Part shown: positions 1 through 9,145 of the stretch, piece after piece | Position numbering within the stretch: the first letter of the stretch is position 1 | Layout: every line of letters begins with the position of its first letter | From: Obelidium mucronatum | Lineage: Eukaryota; Chytridiomycota; Chytridiomycetes; Chytridiales; Chytriomycetaceae | DNA length: 64,000 bases | Assembly (NCBI GenBank): GCA_025765595.1 | Contig: JAIVFH010000039.1 | Coordinates: forward strand, 186,001 to 250,000 | Reading direction: 5' to 3' | Notes under the pieces: model-generated | The model's input: the letters and a program-made list of their open reading frames with translations, nothing else | Told to the model about the DNA's origin: nothing | Database searches by the model: none | Position numbers and translations under genes: made by a program

Positions 1-11
1 TGTGCAAATAG

Positions 12-140
12 AAGCCACCGGTCATAGTGGAGTGGTGGACATCGATTGAATGCGTCCATGTATTCCTGACTGACAGTGCTACAATCTACTCCTTTGCTGT
101 GAATGACATCGTCTGCCGTTTCAAGAAGAAGCACAGCTAG
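12..140 (+). CDS. 3' terminal exon of an unidentified (WD-like) gene, partial
   Basis: An open frame runs from a possible acceptor (AG at 10-11) to a TAG at 138-140 and ends in a lysine-rich tail. The segment DSATIYSFAVND resembles a WD40 blade strand, but it is too short to assign a family. In the frame one base earlier, positions 2-46 read a WD-like piece (ATGHSGVVDID) that hits TGA. So either this exon starts downstream of an intron or the gene carries a frame break near position 47. The 5' part lies outside the window. The next gene starts only about 84 bases downstream. Confidence 0.3.
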   Translation, partial: KPPVIVEWWTSIECVHVFLTDSATIYSFAVNDIVCRFKKKHS

Positions 141-223
141 AGCTGTAATGACCAGACGCGAAACTAGTTTTGCATGCTTTCTGCGAATCATTTTCACTCC
201 ACAATTTTGACGTAGAATCATTC

Positions 224-1568
224 ATGTATGCCAGGTCCACTATTTCCTTTCGAGAGAACCATCAGCAAACTATCCAACATGCCGCATCCATAAGTGAACC
301 TGGCAACGCCAGCAACAATTTGCTTCTTGCAACGGCAGGCAAAGGCCAGGTATTAAACCAGAAGACACTGTTGTCGGCACGATGATTACTCTTTATCACA
401 TTATCTCTATGATATTGCAGATCAACGTTTACGACAGCAATTACTGCGATGAAGGCATGTTGGATTTGGTTGCTCAACTTCGTTTGTCCGAAAACGTCCA
501 AGCAACCACATGTGCCTGGATTAACGTCATCGAGGATCTTCTTCTGATATCTGGTTGTGATGATGGATCAATGCACATAGTCAGTTTGGCATATGCGAAG
601 GAGACCATGCAATGGCAGGCAACGTGTCCATCACTGCCCATCACAAGCATCCAAGCCCAAACCCATCAGCAGCCCTCATCGTATCCCATCACCCTGATGA
701 TTGGCGCGGGAAACAAACTTGTATCTCTTTGGCGCATAGATAATGCATCAGAAGCAGTGAAGATCTTTGAAACAGAAGCAACATCTGCGGTGTGTTGACG
801 GATCGACAACGAGCTGGTCTAACTTGTACTGACAGTGCTTCTCTTTTGACGGAACGTACATTATTTACGCGGATGTATTGCGGAGTATTCGCAAGATGGA
901 CCTGTCCGGTCAAGATTCGTCTGAATCCTTCCCCACCAATCACACTGCCAACATTGGTAGGGAACCTAAAACTGTCCATCCAAATCGATTCGGCTTATCA
1001 TAAAATAGAGTGCTTACGCGTTCTCTCAACACATGACGTCGCTTTCCGATCAACAGATGGAAGAGTATCAGTTGCTAGTGTTGCCAAGAATATGGTATGA
1101 GCTTATCTTTCCATACGTAGAACTTATTTCCATCCATCATTTGTCTACAGATTCTTCGATCTTTCTCAACGCAGAAGTCCAAAAGTGCCGGGTTTGAAGT
1201 TCAGTGAGTGACCATCAAAACCAAAGTTTGTCACAGAATAACCATGAAGACACAAGCCCTTCCAAACTATTTATTTGCACACTTTCAAAGACAACAAGCT
1301 ATGTGAATATTTATAGAGTCGACAAAGGAAAGTTGTATCGAACAATCAAAGTCAAGGCTGGGATGACGGCAGCACACTGTCTTTTCGCCAGCAAGTTAAG
1401 TTACCGGTTAAAGATCAAAAATATCATTTTACTCATAAAATTACTAGTTATCTAATCACAGTCGGAGGAGGTGGGTTGTTGGTGAGAACCCACTTCGATG
1501 CCGCAGAAGAGTCGATGCCGGATGAATTCCAAGACACCAATCACATTATTGAAAACAGTAGTCAGTGA
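224..1568 (+). CDS. WD-repeat-like protein of unknown function
   Basis: Proposed exons: 224-349, 421-789, 836-956, 1009-1094, 1237-1399 and 1462-1568. They join in frame to 323 aa. Blade-like strands are visible, for example GAGNKLVSLWRID, SFDGTYIIYAD and STDGRVSVASV, which suggests a small beta-propeller. No family could be named. The ATG at 224 is the first in frame after an upstream stop, but an additional upstream exon cannot be excluded. The fourth intron could end at 1150 or 1236; the latter keeps the frame. It lies tail-to-tail with family copy 1 on the other strand, with stop codons about 115 bases apart. Confidence 0.45.
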
Positions 1569-1684
1569 AAAGTCGTTTAGTTCAAAATTTGAAAGTGGAA
1601 GTAAATTTCAGAAGCAACACGAATGTAATTCGCAGGTTTTATTTGACCATCAGAAGAAAAAGACAGAGGAGAGCACTGAGGTTC

Positions 1685-3161
1685 TCAGCACCACCACTGT
1701 TGCTGTGCATTTCCACCCGCAAAGATTCCACCCAACTGGTTACCAAACTGGCTGTTTCCTCCCCACTGGCCACCGTAGCCTTGAGCATTTCCTCCACAAG
1801 AGCCAAACTCAACACCGCTGGGGGTAACACACGCGTTGTATCCAACTTGCTGAGCTCTGGCAAGAGTGTCAAACACGTCACCGATGGCTTGGACAGTCAC
1901 GATTCGCTTGTTGGCGTGTGGGGCAGTCACGCGTTGCGCGGCTTTGGCCGTGAGTTGGTCAAAGAGAAAGTTCTGTATTTTTTGCCATGGTAAGTATTCT
2001 GCAAACTAGATGACCAAAGAAATTGATCAAACAAAAATGAAATTACCTCGCGCTCAACAGCAGCTTGATTGTAGTGCGGAACATGAACGTTTCCAGAGGC
2101 CAAGTCGTAGATGATGTGGTCAGCATTGCGGTTGGTGACAGAGTCCGCCAAGATCTTGTTGATAATGGATTCGGCGACATGGTCCATCACAAAGTCCTCG
2201 GCAAGGAGTTGGGCAATGACGGCACGTGGAACCTTTTGGCCGGCGAGAAGCGCTTGGACAAGACCCATTCTGTTGCGTGTGGTGGAGGATTTCTTTGTGA
2301 GTTGCTTGATGAGGTTGGCCTGGGCAACCAAAAGAGGAATGTTTCAGCGAGTTGGTATTACTTGTAAAAGGCCGCTAAAATAAATACACAATACCTGGTG
2401 TTCATCACGTTGACGGTCTTCCACCAATTCGCTGACAATGTTGGCCTTGACAGACTGGTAGCGTTGCTGAATGTTGTTGTTGCGTGCTCCAAAGATGTTG
2501 TTGTTGCGTGCTCCAAAGATTCCGTATCCGCGAACAGACTGGATTCCGTTGTTGTAGTTGTTGTTGAAGGAGTTGCCGTAGTTGGTAGTAGTCTGGTCGT
2601 TGAAGTTGTTTCCGTTGAAGCCGTTTCCGTTGAAGCCATTGTTGGCGATTGTGCTGTAGCGGGTAGGGTAGCCTTGGAAGAAGTCTTGGTCGCAGGTATT
2701 CGCGTGCCAGTTCTGGTTGAGAATGTTCAGCCATGGCTTGAAAGACGAGGTGCCAAAGTTCTGAGAAATGAATTGAAGAGTGAATTAGAATTTGCAAGCG
2801 TTTAGGAAAGGTAAAGGAGAAGTGATGAAGGGGGGAAGGGGATAATTCAAACACGGGGAAAGTAACACACCTGACGGCCACCATTGAAGGTACCATAGCT
2901 GCCGCGCTGGAACTGGTCAACAATTGGGATTTCACACGCCTGGTCAGAGTAGCCGCCAAGACCACCGCGTTGGAAGAGCTGGTTGAGGACAGGGAATCCA
3001 CATTCTTGTTGACTGTCAAAGTTGCCAGAATATGGCAAGGACTGACCATGGAGACGACCCGAGGCAGCGAGTCTTTGCTTGGCAGCGGTAATTGGACACG
3101 ACTGGACTTGGTTTCCGAAGGCTTCTTGTTGCTGGTCACAGTTGGAGAAGTTTGCTTGCAT
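1685..3161 (-). CDS. Unknown Asn/Gly-rich four-exon family protein, copy 1
   Basis: Exons (minus strand): 3161-2871, 2760-2395, 2319-2047 and 1972-1685, giving 405 aa. This is one of three paralogues in the window (others at 13247 and 49098) with identical exon phases. Exon 1 encodes a conserved Gln/Cys-containing N-terminus (starts MQANFSNCDQQ). Exon 2 carries an Asn/Gly/Phe-rich low-complexity stretch with FGARNNN repeats. Exon 3 encodes a well conserved, probably helical segment (KANIVSELVEDRQ, then QLTKKSSTTRNRMG). Exon 4 ends in a cysteine immediately before the stop (QQQWWC). No signal peptide or known domain was recognised. The promoter, 5' UTR and introns are also conserved between copies. 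Function unknown. The prion-like low-complexity region may point to assembly, but that is inference. Confidence 0.85.
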
Positions 3162-3238
3162 TTTTCGTTTTGTTTGAAGGTTTGAGAGAGCTGTTGTTGT
3201 TTTCGTAAGAGAACTGAAGGGAAGAGAAGGTGGGGAAG

Positions 3239-3318
3239 GGTCTGGTTTTATATCATTTCTGAATCCAGGGTGCTTGGGTGTGCGAAAAGGGGTCGCTTTT
3301 GTTTGTTTTGACACTTGA
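3239..3318 (-). promoter_or_regulatory. Conserved TATA-containing promoter of family copy 1
   Basis: About 80 bases, nearly identical to the block upstream of copies 2 and 3. On the minus strand it reads a GGCGACCCC-like motif, then CACCCAAGCACCCTGG, then ATTCAGAAATGATATAAAA. The TATA element (plus-strand tttata at 3247-3252) lies about 86 bases before the ATG. The following 5' UTR is CT/CA-rich and also conserved. Confidence 0.7.
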
Positions 3319-3400
3319 AAAATTGTGGTTACAACAATAGAAACCAACCAGAGCATAAAGTGTTCAAAGATTTATTAAGGTTCTTGTGCTATGTTTCATT

Positions 3401-4876
3401 TCAAACAGTATAAAGTCTGCTATATTCCAAGAGCATTAACCCCGCGTAGCACTGCATTGCTCCCAAATTATTCAACGACCGGACAAGACTTTTTGCGTTC
3501 CTGCTGATATTGTGAGCTTGTTCATCATTATGAAGCAGCCATTCAAGCTTTTTATCTAGATCTGAAAAATCCGTTTTCACTGGGATGTAATGTACCCATG
3601 GCTCCAGCCTCCACATGAAGTAGTCAATAAATATTCCAGCATATAGGACAACAGAATTAGTCTCCAAATAGTATTGCAAACGAGAGGGCCAGGCTATTAT
3701 TATGGTTAAATATTTAGTCATGATGGCATTTTGAGGAGGGGGGATAACGTAACTGTATCCATCAACAACCAATAAATACTTGAACTGCAACATATCTTGA
3801 AACCCAACCCTTGACTTTTTGCGATACTCTTTAGCAAACCGTTTCTTGAAACTTGTATTGGTACTTTTAATGCCAGTGTGAAAACCAACGTCTACATAAA
3901 TCTTTGAGGTTGGGACAAGAAAACTGGATGGAGTTTGATTCCTTCCGGCATCAAAAACAAGCTCTGGATTCCGTTGTGCAAATAACTTTTCCCAATCCAT
4001 TAACCGTATGCGATGGAATTTCCTCCATGTTTCATTCGTATCAGTGGAATCAAATAGTCCACTGGTGGGGCCTCCACGGAAAAACAGGACCGGCTTTTTC
4101 TTCGACCATGATATTGTATCACGCACGTGTTTGATTTGCTCAACATGGAATGAGGTGGGAAACATCAAGTCCTTGTAGCAAGCACCGGACTTTGGTTTGG
4201 CTCGTGAAAAGACAGGGATGGGAAGATTTTGGGAATGAAGAGATGATATTTGGAAAGATCTTTTGGGCTTGAGAAAGAATCCATGCGACGACCGGACACT
4301 TTCGGGTTCCGCACGCGATAAACATGAAGTCAGAGTTTCGTTCTCCGCCAAGGGCTGAACAACTGAAGGATAATCTGTTCTGCTGATAATCAAATGAAAT
4401 TTCTTTTGAGGAAGAAGATGTGAAACGGATTTGAGTACTGTTTGCTGAGCGGCAGATGTTTTCGAGAATGATGACGAATCGAAAGTGACAAAGTCAACCA
4501 GCTTATCAGGTCCTTCGTACGAATTCTTCCATTCTAAAACAGAATTAGAGCTGATACAGCCCGCTTTGATCCAAGGACTCAAGTCCCTGTATATCTGACG
4601 ATAGTCCGTTGCGTTTATGGAGCACTTTTGTGAAAGCGCGAAGTCAACCCACTTATCAAAGTTTGGTGGCGGCTCACGATTCCAGGCATTCATATATTCT
4701 TCATTTGCCAACGATGTCGTTGTGGTGGTGTTTTCGATGTGGCTGCGATTGCGATCGCTAACAGCGTTAACAACCGGCAGTCTGATATCATTGTTCAAAA
4801 GAATGATGCCAGGAATTAATAATGTCAGCGGAAGCAGCAGCAGAAGACTTTGTCTTTGTCGTCGCGTCACAAACAT
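3401..4876 (-). CDS. CAP10-type (Glyco_transf_90) glycosyltransferase
   Basis: Single-exon gene of 491 aa. The N-terminus is a type II signal anchor (RRQRQ followed by a leucine-rich hydrophobic stretch at about 10-30), placing the catalytic part in the ER/Golgi lumen. The C-terminal half matches the CAP10/POGLUT family: FRGGPTSG (about 300), the KYLLVVDGYSY block, and the terminal HYIPVKTDFSDL with the ..EWLLHNDEQA.. helix. Family members transfer sugars (xylose or glucose) to lipids, polysaccharides or proteins. The acceptor here is unknown. Lack of introns is unusual for this window. Its ATG lies only 26 bases downstream of the NAE1 stop on the same strand. Confidence 0.85.
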   Translation of the reverse strand: MFVTRRQRQSLLLLLPLTLLIPGIILLNNDIRLPVVNAVSDRNRSHIENTTTTTSLANEEYMNAWNREPPPNFDKWVDFALSQKCSINATDYRQIYRDLSPWIKAGCISSNSVLEWKNSYEGPDKLVDFVTFDSSSFSKTSAAQQTVLKSVSHLLPQKKFHLIISRTDYPSVVQPLAENETLTSCLSRAEPESVRSSHGFFLKPKRSFQISSLHSQNLPIPVFSRAKPKSGACYKDLMFPTSFHVEQIKHVRDTISWSKKKPVLFFRGGPTSGLFDSTDTNETWRKFHRIRLMDWEKLFAQRNPELVFDAGRNQTPSSFLVPTSKIYVDVGFHTGIKSTNTSFKKRFAKEYRKKSRVGFQDMLQFKYLLVVDGYSYVIPPPQNAIMTKYLTIIIAWPSRLQYYLETNSVVLYAGIFIDYFMWRLEPWVHYIPVKTDFSDLDKKLEWLLHNDEQAHNISRNAKSLVRSLNNLGAMQCYAGLMLLEYSRLYTV

Positions 4877-4902
4877 AAAATTTTATTGCTCTTTTTTTTT
4901 TT

Positions 4903-5883
4903 TTAGAGGTCGAAAGTGCCACCAACACTCTTCATCCCATTATACACAAATGTATTGTTGAGTGGAACATACTGTCCAGTGATCAACTTGATAGCTTCTT
5001 GAGAACACACTCCGCCCATGAAAGATGCCATCGTGTGAAGCTCGCTGGCACCAGCACGCACCCTTAAAGTTTTTGGAATGGTGCCAACAAATAAATAAAA
5101 ACGCGAGTGGCTAAAAGCATCCTTACATTTCGTGAATAACATCGTCACTAACTACAGAGGGCGGAAGGCCCATTCGTACCAGCATGTTAGAACAACTCTT
5201 TTTAAGGAGTCCAATATCCGTTTCTACTTCTTGTGAATGGTAACCTGTTTATGGTCAGCGTTTTAACTTCAGAACTCTTTTGGGTACAGTTTTTAAAAAA
5301 CTAGCGAGACCTGGGTAACGCATATTCTCGTTGTAAAAGGCATCCACGGCACGAAGCGCCAGATATAGATGAATAGGGCTTTCCAAATCTTCAGCAATAC
5401 GCGCTGCAAAAAAAGAAGAAAAAGAAGACTAAGTGAATGAGAATAACCAACTGGTTGTCTTTTGAATCATCAGACTACCTATGTCGCTGGCTTTGGCATA
5501 TGGTTCTGCAAGTTCGGATTCCAGTGACGACATGCGAACAAGGTTCAAAGTTCTTGCATTTTTACAGAAACGGGCGGTTTCTTCAAGAGTAGGCGGCGTA
5601 GCCAAAGCTAGCTGTGATGCAATGGCATGTACTTTGGCGGCATCTTGATGAGCACGATCACGGAAACTAAAAGAAGAAAAAGGAAAGTGTTAAAGTTAAA
5701 AAGCCCAATTACTTAAGGAACCAACATTGTTTGGAGTTTCACGAAACTCTCGGTATCGGCCTTCATATCTGGAACAACACCAGCAAGAGGAAGTTTTCCT
5801 TCAGTCTCCGTGAAATCAGCGACAGCGCGAGCAAGGAGCCAGAAATTTGAAGTCTATCGAAAGAGTCAAACTGTAAGTTCTTT

Positions 5884-5946
<63 letters not shown>

Positions 5947-6060
5947 CGGTCTCTAGATACTAACTTCAGCTGTAATAGACTTGGTCTTGGCTTCCTTCAA
6001 AATTGACGCAACATTTCCAGGCACCTGAACAAACAAAACAAATAACCTTAGAAACCCCTG

Positions 6061-6094
<34 letters not shown>

Positions 6095-7248
6095 GTTGAC
6101 CATTACCGTAGTTGGGCTACAGGCACGAAACGCGGCCACAAGAGCTTCGTCAAAGTTCTCCTTTTCCACTCCAGGACGCTGGAGAGCTTGAATGGATGCC
6201 TTGAAAGCAGTGCGATCAGCACTAGTTTGGGGAAGCGACCCATTGTGCTTGAAAATAAAAAAGCAAAAAAAAAGCAATTAATTATTACTTATTTTTTTTT
6301 AGCGGCGGCGATGCTGCAAGACTGGTAGGTACCTTTGCCTTCCAAGATTCCAAACACTTCATCAGAATAACAACATACGGAACATGAGCAAAAGGCATAT
6401 TTTCCAATGCAGCGAGATCAAAGGAGTTGCAATAAGTTGTAAGTTCATCAAATGGACAGTCGAGACGTAGGTCCATAACAGAGTCTGGGTGTGACTCAAC
6501 AACTGTGGAAGAAACCAAGTGTTAGCAGTATACACGACGACACCCACAGAAAAAAAAATGACACCCCACCAGAGTGCTCTTCAGCATCAATGCGCAAGTG
6601 ACCCACAAACCCGTATGCCCTCACAACCATCAAAGGAACACGAAGCGAGCGACACAGCGTTCCCAAGTGCGACAAGTCCTTCTGGTTCAATTGCGACGCG
6701 ACCACAAGCGAGAACTGAGACACAAATTCCTTGGTCAACGCCTTTTCTGGCGCTTCCACTAAACTGGTTCCTCGAACGTCGGGGTTAAGCTCTTGGAGGA
6801 GTTCGGTTGCCGCCATTCCCCTGCTCTTTCCCACCGAATCAGCCTCGAGGAAAAAGTTGGATCCCACGTCAGCGCCATCGGCTATTTTGTCGTCAAGAAT
6901 CGTAAAGGAGCCAATGCCTTCGTATCGGGAATCGAAATTCAACAAAAAGCACCCTTGCAAAAAAAACCCCACCCCCTCCTAAGCGCACTCTTTACCTGGC
7001 AATACCAGGTTCTTGAGTGTTTCCGTCGACGTTGCGCATGCATTGATCACAAGAATGTTTGCGTTTTCCAGTGCCTTTTGGCCATGTGCTTGCCACAATC
7101 TTCAAAGACCGGGTTAAACAATCAGCCAACTACAGTCGCATGCAGCAGCAGAAGCAGCGAAAATGAAGTAATTATGTGCCGTTCTTTACCTCAGCTGGCG
7201 ATCGTATTTCTGCTCCTTGGATGGTCCAGTAGCTGCTGTGGTGGTCAT
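4903..7248 (-). CDS. NAE1: NEDD8-activating enzyme E1 regulatory subunit (APP-BP1)
   Basis: Exons (minus strand): 7248-7190, 7099-6996, 6917-6570, 6502-6333, 6247-6107, 6024-5965, 5853-5726, 5666-5479, 5403-5311, 5244-5127 and 5062-4903, giving 522 aa (human protein about 534). The N-terminus ([12 protein letters not shown]), the [14 protein letters not shown] block, and the C-terminal [18 protein letters not shown] / [18 protein letters not shown] block are diagnostic. With the UBA3-type partner it adenylates NEDD8 for cullin neddylation; this subunit itself lacks the catalytic cysteine. One intron holds a long CA repeat and another a poly-A tract. Frame closes exactly across all eleven exons. 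Confidence 0.95.
5885..5945. repeat. (CA)n microsatellite in a NAE1 intron
   Basis: About 60 bases of perfect AC dinucleotide inside the intron between the exons at 5965-6024 and 5726-5853. An A-only tract of about 30 bases lies in the next upstream intron near 6061-6092. Both are likely length-polymorphic and prone to assembly error. Confidence 0.95.
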
Positions 7249-7332
7249 TTTTTCAAAGTATTGGAAAGGGTGGACAAGCAAGTAATAAATCCCTCCATAC
7301 ATCAAGAGGCTGGAAATTACTTAACTATGCTT

Positions 7333-7475
7333 TACTCAGAGAAAGTTTACAGTCGCTGATCGTGACTTTGGGACCAACCACAGTAAACGCGTTGATTTAT
7401 TTGCTCCACACAATGTACTATACTGTACTCAGAGAAAGTCTACAGTCGCCGATCGTGACTTTGGGACCAACCCAG
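7333..7475. repeat. Partial tandem duplication of a gene 3' end
   Basis: A segment of about 48 bases (tactcagagaaagt...gggaccaacc) occurs at 7333-7380 and again at 7427-7475 with only a few differences. The second copy is the last coding exon and stop of the cysteine synthase gene. The first copy lies just beyond the stop and repeats the end of the coding sequence in the same orientation. Confidence 0.85.
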
Positions 7476-9082
7476 CCTTAGCAATATAGTCCTCATTCCT
7501 ATGGAAAAGTTCAGGGACAGAAAAACATACAGAAAAATTAAAAAAAAAAAAAAAAAAAAGACAGAGGAAGGGTACCAGAATTTGGTCAAATGCCGTGTTC
7601 CAGAATCACAAAGGAAAGTCACGATTGTATGCCCTGGCCCGAGTCGCAACGCCTCTCTATACGCCGCCACCAAATGAACCGCTGTGCTAGACCCGCAGAA
7701 CAGTCCATCATTGCGGAGCAGGAATCGAGACATTTCAACAGCTTCCTGGTCTGTTACTTTGGATGCATCCGTAATCAAACTGGGAACGTTGAGAGCAATT
7801 TGAAAGTTTTTCGTCAGTCTGTTGATTCCGATTCCTTCAACGATTGTATCCACTGGGTATTCACAAAACGGTAGAGTTGAATATGAAATCACTTTTTTTA
7901 TATCTTTGATTTTGGTACCTTGATGCCGCTTTCTTGTTCCTTCTGCTTCTGTTGGGGAATACATGATGTTGCTTTTGACTTTGAAAAACAAGCCTGATCC
8001 CTTTAAAAGTAAGGACAATTCAACAAAACGCGATTAAAAACGACTGAAAGTCCAAACATCAAAATAAAAAAAAACCTCAGGGTCTGCTAAAATGACGCGT
8101 AAGTCCGGGAATTCAGACTTTAGCGATAATGACACCCCCGAAAGAGTTCCTCCTGGTTTTGTTTGATTGACAATAGGTGGGGTCAGTTGATGCTTGGCTT
8201 GCAGTTCTCTGCACCTGTCCCAGCTCCCATTACAAATGAGTCCAGTTTTTCAATTCCGTGATCAATTAGTTGCTGCTTGATTTCAGGTCCCGTTTGCGTA
8301 AAATGGGTTTCAAAATTCACTGGTGTTTCAAATTGATTGACGAAAAACGCTTTGATTGGTTTTCCATTCGCATTCAACTAGAGTGACCGAAAGTGAGACA
8401 GGGAGAATACATTAGGACACATACTTTCGATGCTTGATTAATTTCAGCAGCACGACGCTCGGCAATTCTGACGAAATGATTGCTGTCAGCAATGGAACAT
8501 GGCCTGACTTTTTCAATTGTTGCCCCAAGTTGAGTCAAAAGATCATATTTCTCCTTTGCTTGATCGTCAGGCATAATAATCAAGCATTTGTATCCTTTTG
8601 CATTGCTAATCGTCGCAAGTGATATTCCAGTGGACCCCACAGTGCCTAGGGACGGTTGCAGTGCGAATCAGAGATGGACGACTCAAATCAGCATTGACAG
8701 AAACCTTCGACAATGACATGTTCTTGATATGGTTCTATTAATCCCTTTTCTTCAGCATCAGTAATTACAGCACGTGCTAATCTGTCTTTGCTTTTGACGC
8801 GACATGAGCTCTTTCTGGAGGCACCATCGCCAACGCCTACCTCGAGCCTCCGGCACTCAGAAGCTCCATTTTGCCCAGTATTTTACACCCCGTTGCGTTC
8901 GAAAGAGACGGAACAAGAATTAGCGGAGTTGATGAAAGAGTGCTGACAGTCTGTAACTCTTTTCGCTTCTTTGAATGTCTCGAGGTTTCTTGAGACGGCC
9001 AAGATCTGACGAGAGCAGCTGCCGCTGCAACGGTAACGGCAACGGTGGCCACAAGCAGTGCGGCTTTGCTGGCAGTGTCCAT
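7429..9082 (-). CDS. Membrane-anchored PLP-dependent cysteine synthase (YGR012W-like)
   Basis: Exons (minus strand): 9082-8841, 8790-8705, 8645-8425, 8377-8215, 8152-8076, 8000-7919, 7852-7576 and 7498-7429, giving 405 aa. Residues about 7-27 form one hydrophobic helix, as in the yeast mitochondrial outer-membrane protein. PLP-fold motifs follow: the lysine-bearing GSSKDR (created across the first intron), EGTVGSTGISLA, MPDDQAKEK, and GAGTGGTLSG (across an intron). The end is LCDSGTRHLTKFWNEDY. It likely makes cysteine from O-acetylserine (or a related substrate) and sulphide. It is divergent from NDC1, with only 63 bases between the two ATGs. Confidence 0.9.
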
Positions 9083-9145
9083 TTAAATATTTAAATAATA
9101 AACGAAGTAAAGCAAAAAGAAAGAAAGAAAAAAGAAATAATAACA
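9083..9145. promoter_or_regulatory. 63-base shared divergent promoter (cysteine synthase / NDC1)
   Basis: The whole space between the two opposite start codons is 63 bases of A-rich DNA with a palindromic tttaaatatttaaa at the cysteine-synthase end and GAAA-type repeats at the NDC1 end. Any promoter elements must lie here or inside the flanking coding exons. Confidence 0.55.

Noticed and set aside
1204..1226. 23-base intron in the WD-like gene
   Set aside because: Too short; splicing 1094 directly to 1237 gives a clean phase-0 junction.
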